A stretch of 64,000 nucleotides of DNA, from positions 62,001 to 126,000 of the forward strand of contig JAUIBR010000011.1 in the NCBI GenBank assembly GCA_030427705.1, given 5' to 3'. The position numbers and the translations under genes were made by a program. The notes under the pieces were generated by a model. That model saw only the letters and a program-made list of their open reading frames with translations. It made no database searches and was not told the DNA's origin. Below, in pieces: positions 9,409-19,546 of this stretch. The stretch comes from a bacterium (lineage in GTDB: Bacteria > Myxococcota_A > Bradymonadia > Bradymonadales > Bradymonadaceae). Each line of letters starts with the position of its first letter. The stretch's first letter is position 1.

Positions 9409-9873
9409 ATGGAAGCCAATCGAAGAGTCTGCATCATCGTCAGCCACGGCGGCCTGGACGAAGTCTATCCTGCTCTAATTCTGGCCAACGGTGCCCGGAT
9501 GGAAGGCATTGAATGCATCCTGTTTTTCACGTTCTACGGCCTTGATGCCGTGACGGAAGACAAGGTCGACCACCTGCACGTGAACATGGTCGGTAACCCC
9601 ACCAGCCCAGTCCCCACGATGTTGATGGGGCTGCCGGGTATGGAGACGATGGCGGCAAAAATGATGCAGTCAAAGATGACCGATCTGGACCTGCCTACCG
9701 CGCGCGAGATGATTGAAATCTTGGACGAGTCAGGGGCCGAAATCTACGGCTGTTTGCTGGCCATGGACATGTTCGGGCGCACGAAGGACGACCTTGTGCC
9801 GCAGGTCAAAGACGTGATTACGGTGGGTGATTTCTACAATATGAGCGAAGGCTCGCAGATTATCTTCACTTAG
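9409..9873 (+). CDS. DsrE/DsrF/DrsH-like sulfur-relay protein
   Basis: A 154-aa protein of the DsrE2 type: an N-terminal beta-strand 'RRVCIIVSHGGLDE', a hydrophobic strand with 'ILFFTFYGLDAV', and the conserved 'IYGCLLAMDMFG' segment near residue 117 whose Cys is the usual persulfide carrier. Members of this family relay sulfane sulfur to or from DsrC/TusE-like partners, which matches the gene just upstream. The start ATG at 9409 follows AAAGGAG. The 3' end overlaps the convergent gene at 9870 by 4 nt, so this is the last gene of the operon. Confidence 0.85.
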   Translation: MEANRRVCIIVSHGGLDEVYPALILANGARMEGIECILFFTFYGLDAVTEDKVDHLHVNMVGNPTSPVPTMLMGLPGMETMAAKMMQSKMTDLDLPTAREMIEILDESGAEIYGCLLAMDMFGRTKDDLVPQVKDVITVGDFYNMSEGSQIIFT

Positions 9874-10460
9874 AAGCGCTGAGGATAGTTGCCTTCGTCC
9901 TTCATCCGACGTTCCATCGTGAGCGCCCACTGGTGCTCCTTCGCGCCCTTGTGGTGGAACTGCGCTTTGATCGATTCCAGCTCATCGACCATGTCCGCGT
10001 ACTGCTTGCGCTTGCTCATTTTGTAGTGATTCACGCGGGTCTGCTGGAAGATCTGATCCAACTCTACGCGAGCCTTCTGACGCGTAGGGTCCAGTTCGGA
10101 AAACTCGGCGGGGATGCCAACCTTTCCAGCCTTCTTGAGGTATTCCTCAGCCTTGCTCATGTGCATGTAAACCGCGAAGCGCTGGCCGACCTCGAGTTTC
10201 TCTGAGTTGGCCACGGCGAGTCCAACCTCGTATTCGAACTTCGCCTGTTTCATGCAGTCTGCTTGCCCGACACATTCAATCTCACCTGATTGCCAGATAA
10301 TAGGTGGCGGCTCTTGATAGGACTCAGGTGGGCAACTGATGACCGTACCACCTGGGCCGCAGCCGAACAGGTAATAGAACAGCCCCCACAACACCAATGC
10401 GCCGAGCCCGACGAGCCACCATGCAAATCCTTGTTCTTCTTCTTGCGGGGTGAGCAACAT
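9870..10460 (-). CDS. Membrane-anchored protein of a three-member local family
   Basis: A 196-aa protein with one transmembrane segment at about residues 13-33, then a helical domain. The domain shares a clear pattern with the protein at 34700-35362 and the C-terminal part of 26675-27676: 'ADC..(K)A', 'F.....H...AE.Y..K', 'R..Y....KR..Y..M' and a terminal 'G..EHQWA..ME.R.KDEG'. I know no named family for it. The topology places the helical domain outside the cytoplasm if the N-terminus is inside. Function unknown. Confidence 0.65.
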   Translation of the reverse strand: MLLTPQEEEQGFAWWLVGLGALVLWGLFYYLFGCGPGGTVISCPPESYQEPPPIIWQSGEIECVGQADCMKQAKFEYEVGLAVANSEKLEVGQRFAVYMHMSKAEEYLKKAGKVGIPAEFSELDPTRQKARVELDQIFQQTRVNHYKMSKRKQYADMVDELESIKAQFHHKGAKEHQWALTMERRMKDEGNYPQRF

Positions 10461-10572
10461 CTTAGGCCTCTTCGGATCGAAATTGTTCAGGAGTCCGACA
10501 GCATAACAGATTGAATCTGGACCAGCGAGTGATTGGAGCTCGGCGGCGCGTGGCTAGGGGCTAGCGGGCTCA

Positions 10573-10745
10573 TCGAGTCATCGAGTTCTCGAGTTCTCGA
10601 GTTCTCGAGTTCTCGAGTTTTCGAGTTCTCGAGTTCTCGAGTTTTCGAGGTCTCGAGTTCTCGTGTTCTCGAGCCCTCGAGTTCTCGTGTTCTCGCCGCT
10701 AGCCCCCAAGCCCCCAAGCCCCAAGCCGTATCCTCTAGCCCCCCG
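10573..10745. repeat. TCGAGTTC octamer array followed by CTAGCC-type tract
   Basis: About 15 head-to-tail units of TCGAGTTC (variants TCGAGTTT, TCGAGGTC, TCGTGTTC) run from 10573 to 10695, followed by CTAGCCCCCAAGCCC-like units to about 10745. The unit contains the self-complementary core CTCGAG at each junction. The array fills most of the 320-bp space between the gene ending at 10460 and the one starting at 10781. Open frames across it encode only repeated RELENS-type peptides and were not called. Confidence 0.85.
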
Positions 10746-10780
10746 TCTCAACCCGCGCTATTGTCTCAACAACTCCTAAC

Positions 10781-13303
10781 ATGAGATATAAAATGGGAAT
10801 CCGCCACCTAACGCTACTTCTGTGCGCAATCCTAACTCTGCAAATTGCTTGCGGTGACGATACCGAGCCAACCGAACCTGAGCCGACTTGCGGCGATGGA
10901 ATGGTTGATGATGGCGAGGCTTGCGACGACGGAAATGACGACGACGGCGATGCGTGTCGCAACAACTGCACCATTCCTGCGTGCGGCGACGGCATTTTGG
11001 ACAACAACGAAGCCTGCGATGACGGCAATGATGTCGATGACGATGCCTGCCGTGCAGACTGCGTGTTGCCGGCCTGTGGCGATGCGGTGATGGATCCGCT
11101 CGAAGAGTGCGACGAAGGAGAAGCAAACAGCGAGGAACCAGACGCAACGTGCCGCACAAACTGCCGTGCGCCACGCTGTGGTGATGGTGTTGTGGATGCG
11201 GGTGAGGTTTGTGATGACGGCAACACGGCGCGGGGGGATGGATGCACCCCCGACTGCCTCTCCAACGAAACTTGCGGAAACGGAGTTCTGGACCTGACCG
11301 AGCAATGCGACGATGGAAACCTCCTGAGCAACGACGGCTGCGCGTCTGACTGCGTTGTCGAAACACCACGGTGGACTCTTTTCACGCCGGAAACCGTCAG
11401 CACCGGCCTTGGCTACGTTCAGGTATTCGATGCCAATCGCGGGCAGCTGCTCCGGTTCAACGAGGAAGGCACATACCTCTTGGACTCGCGTGGGTGGAGG
11501 CTGGTCACGACCGAGTCGCCGCTCAGCTCGTTCGTAAACGCGACCTGTGTCAACGATGTCGGCAGGGTTAATGTTGTCTGTCACGCGTTCACCGGCCTTT
11601 CCAGCGGTGGCGGGACGTTTGTTTGGAACGGTTACGAATGGAAGACCATGACCCAGGAGGCCCCACCGCCTCCACGGGCGCCTGGCGCGTTTGTCTATGA
11701 CCCCGCGCGCGAGCGAGTGATCATGTACGGCGGCAGCACCGGCAACCCAACGTTCGAAGGCGTGGTGCTGTTTCAGGACACTTGGGAGTGGGACGGCGAC
11801 GTATGGACTCAGGTCCAAACGCCAACGACCCCAGAGGGTTATGCCGGCAGCGCTGCCTACGACCCCGTGAACAACGTGGTTTTGCTGCATTCAACTGTCG
11901 CGGAACAGGGGGCCTCCCAATCAACCTATTCGTTCGATGGCGCCGATTGGGCCTTGGTCTCTGATACTGTGCCGGAAATTGGCACCATTCGATGGGAGCG
12001 CACGACCCAGGAGATCGTCCTGCAACCCAACGATACAATCAACGGGATGATGTACGCGTTCAACGGTTCGGGTTGGGAGGCGACTACGGCGGCTCCACGC
12101 AACCCGCGGGATGAGTATTGGAATGGAACCGATTGGGTGACGACGACACCGGCGACAAATCCCCCGACCCACTCGCTGATGCGCTATTGGAGCGCGGCCT
12201 ACAACGCGATCTCGGGCCAAATTGTGCTGGCGGGAGGTTCCGCATCATCGTCTTCGCCGGTGCCGGTGAACGTCGTGCCTGATGGAGACCTCACGCGACT
12301 CTACGGTCCTACGGGTTGGACATACGGTCCCCGAGGTCCCGTTGAGATGCACCCCGGGCTCGCCTACAACCCAGCAAACAACACGATGATGTTGTTGGGG
12401 GCGGCCACCTATGAATGGGATGGTACCGATTGGCTGACCTCCGCAAACACCGGTGAGCCATCAGATTACAGCGCGGTTGCGTGGGATCCGAACTTGGAGG
12501 CGATGGTGACATTCGGTGGAATGAGCGGTGTATTTGTGTACCTCCAACCCGGCGATCCACCGCCGCCATTCATGGCCAGCGGCATGAAGGTCTGGGACGG
12601 CGCCGCTTGGACCGAGGTCACAACGACTGAGGCGCCAGGTGACCGTTGGCTCACCCATCTGTTGTGGGACCCGGTCAACCAGAGTGTATTCATGACAGGT
12701 GGTGTCGGGACGACCCGAGGCTCGTGTTGCGGTGTGCACCAGGAGGCTTGGCGCTTCGACGGTTCGCAATGGACCGCCGAACAGGTTTCCACGCGTCAAC
12801 GACTCTGGAACGAGATGGTCTACGACCCGCATCGCGCCTCGCTCATCGAGTATGGTGGATTCGTGGAATCCAGATGGTATTCGCAAATGTTCGAGAAGCG
12901 CGGCGACGATTTTGAGCAGCTCAATGTTGACGGACCAACAGTGCCATTTCCCGCCATGGCATTTCACGCCCTGCATCGCCGCACCACGCTCTTTGACGAA
13001 TACGACGTCTGGGAATTTGGGTACGGCCCAGTGCGCGAAATGTGCACGACTGGGCTAGACGGGGATGGCGACGGGCTTGCGGGCTGCGATGACCCCGATT
13101 GTTGGGGCTACTGCAACCCTGAGTGCCCGCCGGGCGCGTCATGTCCTACGGATGCCGACCGTTGTGGCGACAACGTCTGCAACACGTCCCTTGAGACGTC
13201 GCGCATCTGCCCGCAGGACTGCGGAGCACCGGACGCGATTTGTGGTGACTTCATCTGTGATGACGGAGAGTCCGCCGCGACGTGCCCAGGAGACTGCCAA
13301 TGA
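10781..13303 (+). CDS. DUF4215 Cys-rich repeat and kelch-like lipoprotein
   Basis: An 840-aa predicted lipoprotein with lipobox 'LQIAC' near residue 24 (an alternative start is ATG 10793). Residues 36-195 carry five Cys-rich DUF4215-type repeats of the form CGDG..D..E.CDDGN......C...C, a myxobacterial hallmark. Residues of about 200-770 contain kelch-like units ('[17 protein letters not shown]', '[17 protein letters not shown]'), implying a beta-propeller. A second Cys-rich region ends the protein. It is surface or periplasmic, perhaps adhesive. Its stop overlaps the next start (ATGA), so the two are translationally coupled. Confidence 0.85.
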   Translation: MRYKMGIRHLTLLLCAILTLQIACGDDTEPTEPEPTCGDGMVDDGEACDDGNDDDGDACRNNCTIPACGDGILDNNEACDDGNDVDDDACRADCVLPACGDAVMDPLEECDEGEANSEEPDATCRTNCRAPRCGDGVVDAGEVCDDGNTARGDGCTPDCLSNETCGNGVLDLTEQCDDGNLLSNDGCASDCVVETPRWTLFTPETVSTGLGYVQVFDANRGQLLRFNEEGTYLLDSRGWRLVTTESPLSSFVNATCVNDVGRVNVVCHAFTGLSSGGGTFVWNGYEWKTMTQEAPPPPRAPGAFVYDPARERVIMYGGSTGNPTFEGVVLFQDTWEWDGDVWTQVQTPTTPEGYAGSAAYDPVNNVVLLHSTVAEQGASQSTYSFDGADWALVSDTVPEIGTIRWERTTQEIVLQPNDTINGMMYAFNGSGWEATTAAPRNPRDEYWNGTDWVTTTPATNPPTHSLMRYWSAAYNAISGQIVLAGGSASSSSPVPVNVVPDGDLTRLYGPTGWTYGPRGPVEMHPGLAYNPANNTMMLLGAATYEWDGTDWLTSANTGEPSDYSAVAWDPNLEAMVTFGGMSGVFVYLQPGDPPPPFMASGMKVWDGAAWTEVTTTEAPGDRWLTHLLWDPVNQSVFMTGGVGTTRGSCCGVHQEAWRFDGSQWTAEQVSTRQRLWNEMVYDPHRASLIEYGGFVESRWYSQMFEKRGDDFEQLNVDGPTVPFPAMAFHALHRRTTLFDEYDVWEFGYGPVREMCTTGLDGDGDGLAGCDDPDCWGYCNPECPPGASCPTDADRCGDNVCNTSLETSRICPQDCGAPDAICGDFICDDGESAATCPGDCQ

Positions 13304-16300
13304 AGTGGACGAGGCTGGCGTTAGTTGCCGTTCTTTGTTTCGCAACTATCGGTTGCGGCGAAGACACGGCCGAGAACAACGCGAATAACGCGAACAACAA
13401 CACAAACAACCGCGTTCCGACTGGCGATGTTCTGTATCGCTTTGTATGTGAACGAACGGCCGACCGCGTGTTGAACGGCGAATCGCCGGAGTATTTGTTC
13501 GACGTTTGTGATGGTCAGCAACCACCTGCTGAGGCGCCGTCCGAGCTGGTGAGCTTGTATGAACAGAAGGACACGCTCATCGAAACTGCGGCACAAATTG
13601 TGCCGCAAGCGGTGCGTCCTCAGGCGGCGGATACCCTCGAACTTCTGGCAGCTGAAGAGAATGCCGAGTTGTTCGCGGACATGTCGGCAGGTCTAAGACT
13701 GGCTGCAGAGCAGCCAGGCGCGGCGGCGGCCGTGACTCGTTTGCAGTTTGAATCGAAGTATCGCGGGTTCGAACGGCAGAGCCTTCTGGTCGACTTCTTG
13801 GAATGGGAAGGCTCGGCGGACGTCGCGCAGATGGGAGCTCGGACCAAGATTTGGGAAACGGCCGAGTTTGAGTCGTTCCTTCAAGTGCAGGCAGCAGAAG
13901 GCGCGAATGCCGCCCGTGACGCAGAGGCCGAAGCACCGACGGAGTCGTTCTGGCTGCGTCCAGAATTCGATAGTGGCGAGGGCAGGCAGGTCCTGGTGAC
14001 GGATAGCCGCGGTCTTGCCACATGGAAACCGGGTGACCCGTTCATCGACACCGATGACGACGACCTCCCAGATGTCGACTTTGCGGGACGCTTGGTGGAT
14101 GCCGATGGAAATGTCATCGAGGACCAATATGTCTTCGACAATTTTCAGTTGTTGGAGCTGTCCCAGACTCCGCTAGACCGTGCGGTCTTTGCGGTCGCGA
14201 ATGCGATGCCTGAGGGGCGCACGCAGCACCTTCCAAACACATTCGCGGCTTTGTTTGGTCCAGCAGCAGCACGCACCGCAGACTATGGTTCGGGTCAGCT
14301 TGAATTCCAGAGCTTCGATTCGTCGCAGAGCCCGCTCTTGGACCTGTATCACGCGCTCATCACAATTGCTGCGATTCCAGAAATCGCCACATTCCTGCAG
14401 GTGGCGGAAACACATTTATTAACGTCAGCGAATGGCATATTTGGCACCCAAAAGATATTGGATGCCGTGGCAGACGATCTAGCTGTTCGCCCAATGATGA
14501 CCCAGGAAGTCGACCTCGATTTCAATGAACTTGGACGCCAATTAGGCGAAGCAGAGTTTTGGGAAAATGCTGCCCCGCTGCTGGATGATGAAGACTCTCG
14601 TGCGGCGGTATTGGCCATCGCGGCGATGATGACCGATGCACGGGACGTGACGTTTGACCCAAATGACCCGAATGGTCCGCCGGTGTTTGGCGCCGACAAA
14701 ACCGTGGATTGGGAGGCCCCTGCCGAAGCCGGAAACAAGAGCGTGTTCCATCGCTCACTAGACCTGATGGCGGCGATGGAAGGCGTTGAGGTCTGCAACC
14801 CTGAGGGCACTGTGCTGCAATTCTCGGTTCAGGGAACGCCAATCCGATACCCGCTGTTTGGCACCGCATCGCGTTGCGATATCTTCAGAATAGAAAATCT
14901 GGGCCAAGCGTATCGCGATGCGATCGCTGGAAACTACGAAATCCCTTGGGGAACCGCGATGCTCGACGTCTTGGTTCAACAGGCCAATGCACTCGGTATC
15001 GATATCGGGACCGCGCTTGAGCAGGCCTTCGGAGTTCCGGGGATTGGACAGGTCCCAACGCCGCCAGACGCTTTGACGCGATTTGTCTTCCACAGTGTGT
15101 CGACGGGTGACGGGACCGCGACCTGCAACACCTTGATGCCGTCGACCTGCGGAAATCCAACGGCGGCGCAGTATATGGAGATCGCGCGCGATGCGAATGG
15201 CGACGCACTTATCGATCAGCATGGTGCCATCGCCGCGGCGTGGGACCCGGCCTATGGTGCGTTTCGACCGTGGATGCAATTGCTCCGTTCGACACCGGTG
15301 CAGGCAGAGGTGTTTACAACGCTTCAAGCTCACTGGGAGCCCTCGGAAGCACGCCAGTATGAACGTGTCTTCTCGACCCACGCTGTCGAAATCGTGGGTT
15401 CGATTGCGGAGGACCCAAGCATGGACTTCGCGATGTTCATGCTCGTAATCGACACATGGTTTACTGGATTCGCCGAACCGCGCGATGGCCAGACGATTCA
15501 GCTTGCCGGGCAGAGCGCGCCACCAACACCGGCTAACCTGATGGCCTACACGCACGCACGCCGCGACCAACAATGGGCCGAAGCTGGCCTGGAAACCGAG
15601 ACCGAAATCTTCAACGAATTCATGGTCAATCTCGCCGACCAATTCGGGACCGGTTCGTCTGAGAACGCGTCGAACGGGCTGCTGGGGAGGCTGTTGGTAG
15701 AGCAGCGATTAAACGTGTCAAGTATTGACATACTTGGTGATCGCCTCGACGCAATCGATGCCGAAGTCGCCGACCTGGGCGCTTGGATTGAGTCGCCGCT
15801 GGTGAGCACCACGATGCGTCTGTTCGCCGCACTCTACCTGCGCGTCGAAACCCCCACGGCCGACTTAGCTATGTTCCTGCGAGAGCATAAAGAGGAAATC
15901 TCGTTTGAAATCGCAAACTACCTCTTGAACGAAAATACAGACCTTGCCGTAACAAAGGGCAAGACCTGGGCACCGCTCTTCGCACCGAACGCACATGGAT
16001 TCGTGGCAGGCGAAGGCGAGCTTCCGGTGGAGAGCAGTGCGGCGGTGTCGGCAGTGAGGTTGTGGATGACCGTCGCCGCCGAAGACGCAACGTTCACAAC
16101 CGCCATGTCTTCGCTGTTCGGCCACCCAGACGACAACCAAGAGTCATCCTTCGAGTTCTTGGTCAGGTTCGCGTTTGCGATTGCAGGAGACAATGGGGAC
16201 GAGCAAGACGCCGTGTTTGTGTTGAACGACCTCGCGGACTTCTTGGCGGCTGGCGAGCTCGGACTGGCAGACCTGCTTCAGCGGTTGATTGAGGATTGGC

Positions 16301-16308
16301 GCCGCTAG
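13300..16308 (+). CDS. Large lipoprotein with Asn-rich linker
   Basis: A 1002-aa predicted lipoprotein starting at the ATG that overlaps the upstream stop codon (ATGA). The signal peptide ends in 'FATIGC' (residue ~19), followed by an Asn-rich linker ('NNANNANNNTNN'), a pattern frequent in this window. The rest is mostly helical and acidic with no recognised catalytic motif; a calcium-loop-like '[11 protein letters not shown]' lies near residue 252. Coupling to the DUF4215/kelch protein suggests that they are made and probably work together at the cell surface. Its TAG stop sits in a CTAGGC sequence. Function unknown. Confidence 0.8.
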   Translation: MKWTRLALVAVLCFATIGCGEDTAENNANNANNNTNNRVPTGDVLYRFVCERTADRVLNGESPEYLFDVCDGQQPPAEAPSELVSLYEQKDTLIETAAQIVPQAVRPQAADTLELLAAEENAELFADMSAGLRLAAEQPGAAAAVTRLQFESKYRGFERQSLLVDFLEWEGSADVAQMGARTKIWETAEFESFLQVQAAEGANAARDAEAEAPTESFWLRPEFDSGEGRQVLVTDSRGLATWKPGDPFIDTDDDDLPDVDFAGRLVDADGNVIEDQYVFDNFQLLELSQTPLDRAVFAVANAMPEGRTQHLPNTFAALFGPAAARTADYGSGQLEFQSFDSSQSPLLDLYHALITIAAIPEIATFLQVAETHLLTSANGIFGTQKILDAVADDLAVRPMMTQEVDLDFNELGRQLGEAEFWENAAPLLDDEDSRAAVLAIAAMMTDARDVTFDPNDPNGPPVFGADKTVDWEAPAEAGNKSVFHRSLDLMAAMEGVEVCNPEGTVLQFSVQGTPIRYPLFGTASRCDIFRIENLGQAYRDAIAGNYEIPWGTAMLDVLVQQANALGIDIGTALEQAFGVPGIGQVPTPPDALTRFVFHSVSTGDGTATCNTLMPSTCGNPTAAQYMEIARDANGDALIDQHGAIAAAWDPAYGAFRPWMQLLRSTPVQAEVFTTLQAHWEPSEARQYERVFSTHAVEIVGSIAEDPSMDFAMFMLVIDTWFTGFAEPRDGQTIQLAGQSAPPTPANLMAYTHARRDQQWAEAGLETETEIFNEFMVNLADQFGTGSSENASNGLLGRLLVEQRLNVSSIDILGDRLDAIDAEVADLGAWIESPLVSTTMRLFAALYLRVETPTADLAMFLREHKEEISFEIANYLLNENTDLAVTKGKTWAPLFAPNAHGFVAGEGELPVESSAAVSAVRLWMTVAAEDATFTTAMSSLFGHPDDNQESSFEFLVRFAFAIAGDNGDEQDAVFVLNDLADFLAAGELGLADLLQRLIEDWRR

Positions 16309-16420
16309 GCGGTTGATGGGTTTACCGCACCAGTAGGTCGTGCGTTTCAGTCTTCAAATCACCGCCATGCGTCGTCTTCGCGGGGAGACAACCTGGATTG
16401 CCAAGTCTGCTCGAGCCAGA

Positions 16421-16641
16421 GTTATCGAGACATCGAGTTATCGAGTTATCGAGTTTTCGAGTTTTCGAGTTTTCGAGTTTTCGAGTTTTCGAGTTCCCGA
16501 GTTCTCGAGTCATCGAGTTCTCGAGTTCTCGAGTTCTCGAGTTCTCGAGTTCTCGAGTTCTCGAGTTCTCGAGTTCTCGAGTTCTCGGGTTCTCGAGTTC
16601 TCGATTAGTAGCCCCTAGCCCCCTAGCCGCTAGCCTAGCCC
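16421..16641. repeat. TCGAGTT(C/T/A) octamer array and CTAGCC tract
   Basis: More than 20 octamer units run from about 16421 to 16605: TCGAGTTA, then TCGAGTTT, then TCGAGTTC, so variants are clustered in homogeneous blocks as expected from slippage or unequal exchange. CTAGCC units follow to 16641 and overlap the stop codon of the leftward gene at 16635. Together they occupy most of the 326-bp gap between convergent genes. Confidence 0.85.
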
Positions 16642-18689
16642 GAGCGTCGTCGTCGCCAGACGACCACTGCACCGAAGAGTAGCAATAGCAATCCAGGGTT
16701 GCCTGGCGTGGTTGGTTTGTTGACCGTGACACAGCCGCAGCCTTCGTCTTCCGTCTTGCTTGTCGAGTCACCATCACCACCGTTGCCGTTGTTGGTATCT
16801 CCAGAGCAATCTTCCGTGTCGGCATCGTTTGGACATGCATCGCAAGCATCGCCTTCCCCATCACCGTCGGTGTCCACTTGGTCGGTGTTGGCGTCAAGTG
16901 GGCAGTTGTCGAGTTCGTCTTCGATGGTGTCATCATCGTCGTCGTCATCGCAAACGTCGCCTGCCTCGTCGCTATCCGTGTCCAGTTGGTCTTCGTTAGG
17001 CGTCAGCGGACAGTTATCGCCGTCGTTTTCGATTGTGTCTCCGTCGTAGTCATCCGTGCATGCATCGCCTTCACCGTTGTCATCCGTGTCGGTCTGCTCG
17101 GGGTTTGCGGTGAATGGGCAGTTGTCGTCGGTGTCGAGGACGCTGTCATTATCATCGTCGTCATCACATGCATCGCCGCCGTCTTCGCCGTCGTTATCCA
17201 ACTGGTCCATGTTGCTGTCCAACGGACAGTTGTCGTCTGCGTCTGCGATGGTGTCGTTGTCATCATCATCGTCGCATTCGTCGCCATCATCGTCGTCGTC
17301 GTTGTCGGCCTGGTCCATATTGACGACCAGCGGGCAGTTGTCGTTGATGTCCAAGACGGTGTCGTTGTCATCGTCCATATCGCATGCATCGCCAGCCATA
17401 TCTGTGTCGGTGTCGACCTGCATCATATTCGCGATCAGCGGGCAGTTGTCGTTGACGTCTAGGACGGTGTCGTTGTCGTCGTCGTCATCACACGCATCGC
17501 CGAACATGTCATTGTCCGCGTTCTCCTGCCCCATGTTGGCAAGCAACAGGCAGTTATCGACTGTATCGTCGATGGTGTCGTCGTCAGCGTCTGGGTCACA
17601 GGCGTCTCCGATGTTGTCGGAGTCGAAGTCTTCCTGGCCCAGATTTGCGACCAACGGGCAGTTGTCGTCGACGTCTAGGACGGTGTCGTTGTCATCATCG
17701 TCATCACACGCGTCGCCGAAGGAATCGCTGTCTGCGTTCTCCTGGCCGGTATTCGCTAGCAGCAGGCAATTATCAACGCTGTCGTCGATCGTATCGTTGT
17801 CAGCATCGGGATCGCAAACATCGCCAAGGTTGTCCGCGTCGAAGTCATCTTGAGTGAGGTTGGCAATCAGTGGGCAGTTGTCGTCGACATCTAGGACGCT
17901 GTCGTTGTCATCGTCGTCGTCACAGGCATCGCCAATATTGTCCGTATCCGTATCCAACTGAGTTGCATTGGCCACGAATGGGCAGTTATCAGCGGTGTCC
18001 AGAAGGGCGTCATTGTCGTCGTCCTCGTCACAAACATCGCCTTCAGAATCGTTGTCGTTGTTCTCTTGTTGAGGGTTTGCGATCGTGGGGCAGTTGTCGT
18101 TTGAATCGATGATCCCGTCGTTGTCGAGATCGAAGTCACACACGTCGCCTTCACCGTCGTCGTCTGCATCAAGCTGGTTCGGGTTGGAGACATTTGGGCA
18201 GTTATCGAAGCAGCCGCGGAATCCGTCGTTGTCGGGATCCGTCAGCGCAGGAGCTTCGTACGCACCCATATCGTGTACCGCTGTGGTGTCGTTGTCTCCG
18301 CTGAGGGGACGAGCCGTTCCCTCGATGTCTGTGGCAATACCAATATCAGTTGCAGCGTCGATGGAAGGTGCGCCACAAGCGAGCTGATAGTTGTTTGCGG
18401 CAGTGTCTACGAAGACGGGGGCGGAGTTGATGTTTCCGGTACCGGTCGTCGCGATGTTCGAATAGGTCGCGGTGATGGTGCCGTTGTTCGCTCTTTGGTT
18501 GCCGTTGACGATCGAGTTCTGGATCGTGACCGTTCCACCGCGGTTGTAAACTCCGCCTGTGCGCACGACACGGACTCCGCTGCCCGTAGCCTGGTTATTC
18601 GAGATCGTGACATGCCGCATGGTCAAGGCCCCAGCCTGAACATAGACAGTGCCGTAACCGCAGTCGACTCCGGACCCAATCGATGAGCT
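16635..18689 (-). CDS. TSP3-repeat / choice-of-anchor Q / MYXO-CTERM protein, C-terminal part after frameshift
   Basis: This frame continues the beta-helix protein encoded just upstream on the same strand; an independent start would be the ATG near 18620. It completes the beta-helix ('VTIQNSIVNGNQ') and then has a choice-of-anchor Q-like segment ('VFVDTAANNYQLACG.PSIDAA'). About 13 thrombospondin type 3 repeats follow, of the form D.DND.I.D..DNCP..AN..Q.D.D....GD.CD, which are calcium-binding in other proteins. A Cys-Gly-Cys, hydrophobic helix and 'WRRRRSG' tail match the MYXO-CTERM sorting signal, so the intact product would be a cell-surface protein. The reading frame was probably joined to 19207 before a 1-bp loss near 18690. 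Confidence 0.75.
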   Translation of the reverse strand, partial: SSSIGSGVDCGYGTVYVQAGALTMRHVTISNNQATGSGVRVVRTGGVYNRGGTVTIQNSIVNGNQRANNGTITATYSNIATTGTGNINSAPVFVDTAANNYQLACGAPSIDAATDIGIATDIEGTARPLSGDNDTTAVHDMGAYEAPALTDPDNDGFRGCFDNCPNVSNPNQLDADDDGEGDVCDFDLDNDGIIDSNDNCPTIANPQQENNDNDSEGDVCDEDDDNDALLDTADNCPFVANATQLDTDTDNIGDACDDDDDNDSVLDVDDNCPLIANLTQDDFDADNLGDVCDPDADNDTIDDSVDNCLLLANTGQENADSDSFGDACDDDDDNDTVLDVDDNCPLVANLGQEDFDSDNIGDACDPDADDDTIDDTVDNCLLLANMGQENADNDMFGDACDDDDDNDTVLDVNDNCPLIANMMQVDTDTDMAGDACDMDDDNDTVLDINDNCPLVVNMDQADNDDDDDGDECDDDDDNDTIADADDNCPLDSNMDQLDNDGEDGGDACDDDDDNDSVLDTDDNCPFTANPEQTDTDDNGEGDACTDDYDGDTIENDGDNCPLTPNEDQLDTDSDEAGDVCDDDDDDDTIEDELDNCPLDANTDQVDTDGDGEGDACDACPNDADTEDCSGDTNNGNGGDGDSTSKTEDEGCGCVTVNKPTTPGNPGLLLLLFGAVVVWRRRRSG

Positions 18690-19207
18690 GTTCCATACAT
18701 CAGTGAGTTCTCGATGACGGGCGAGCCCCCGAACACCGAGACCGCCGACCCGCCATAGTTGTCGACGCCCGAGCTCTGGCCAACTGCCATATTGCGAATG
18801 ATAACATTGCGAATGGTCGCGTCACTGTTCAGCATCAAACCAGCCGAAGAGATAACGTTCACCCCACCACCAATGACCGCTTGGCCGTTCTGAATGGTGA
18901 AGCCCTCAAGGCTTGCAGTGCTGGGTTCCGAAGAGGTCAGACGGACAACTTGTCCCTGACTGCCACCATCAATAATGGTCTGGGCCGCACCGGCTGTGCC
19001 CACAACCACAATGTCCTTGCCATTGAAGTTGATTTGCTCGTTGTAGGTACCGGCCGCAACTTCAATACGGTCTCCATTCGCAGAAGCACTGATCGCGGCT
19101 TGGATGGTTGTGTATTGACCCGGGACCGTCAGAGTGGCAGCCCAGGCTGGGGACGAAATGCAAAGCAGCGCAATCGCAGCTCCAATTGGAAGCAGGACCT
19201 TATTCAC
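18623..19207 (-). CDS. Secreted right-handed beta-helix protein, N-terminal part before frameshift
   Basis: 194 aa as read. A signal peptide ends at 'SPAWAA' near residue 24, followed by beta-helix sequence typical of pectate-lyase-like folds ('YTTIQAAISASANGDRIEVA'). After 'VIENSLMYG' at about residue 172 the frame loses its pattern and ends soon after. In the next frame the same DNA reads 'NSSSIGSGVDCGYGTVYVQ', which continues the repeat and leads into the downstream frame. One missing base in GGAACAGC (near 18690) explains this. It is either a real disruption or a sequencing error. Confidence 0.7.
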   Translation of the reverse strand: MNKVLLPIGAAIALLCISSPAWAATLTVPGQYTTIQAAISASANGDRIEVAAGTYNEQINFNGKDIVVVGTAGAAQTIIDGGSQGQVVRLTSSEPSTASLEGFTIQNGQAVIGGGVNVISSAGLMLNSDATIRNVIIRNMAVGQSSGVDNYGGSAVSVFGGSPVIENSLMYGTAHRLGPESTAVTALSMFRLGP

Positions 19208-19353
19208 GTCGTTTCCTTGTTTTTCTTGAAAGTGGCTAACGCCAGACTACCCGCTATATTGGCGGCGAGATAGGCAATTTTTTGGTGCAGTTCTAGGTTG
19301 CGAACCAACGAGGACGAAGGAAACTACCCAGTTCGTTGATGGGTTTGCCGAGC

Positions 19354-19543
19354 TTATCGAGTTATCGAGTTATCGAGTTATCGAGTCATCGAGTTCTCGA
19401 CTTCTCGTGTCGCAGCCGCTACCCCCTTGTAACTATCTCAATCAACTTGCTAAACTCGAGCTATCGCCCATAACGCCGCTAGCCCCTAGCCCCTAGCCCC
19501 CTAGCCCCCTAGCCGCTAGCCCCCTAGCTCTAGCCCCGAGCCG
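19354..19543. repeat. TCGAGTTA array and CTAGCCCC tract
   Basis: Seven or so octamers (TCGAGTTA, TCGAGTCA, TCGAGTTC) run from 19354 to about 19410. A separate block of about nine CTAGCC/CTAGCCCC units runs from 19481 to 19543 and ends 3 bp before the ATG at 19547. The gap of 339 bp between the divergent genes thus contains two different repeats and little room for a normal promoter and Shine-Dalgarno sequence. Confidence 0.8.
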
Positions 19544-19546
19544 ACC

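Noticed and set aside
10573-10697. Possible CRISPR array
   Set aside because: The unit is 8 bp with no spacers and no cas genes in the window.
10487-10717. Open frames encoding RELENSRT-type repeated peptides across the octamer arrays, also at 16340-16618 and 20887-21144
   Set aside because: They are translations of TCGAGTTC repeats in several frames and both strands, without ribosome-binding sites or non-repeat sequence.
14758-15642. 294-aa antisense frame inside the large lipoprotein gene
   Set aside because: Composition rich in Arg and His, typical of GC-rich shadow frames; no start signal.
16878-17853. Long plus-strand frames opposite the thrombospondin repeats
   Set aside because: They are antisense reflections of the repeated Asp codons; they have no signal, start site or known domain.
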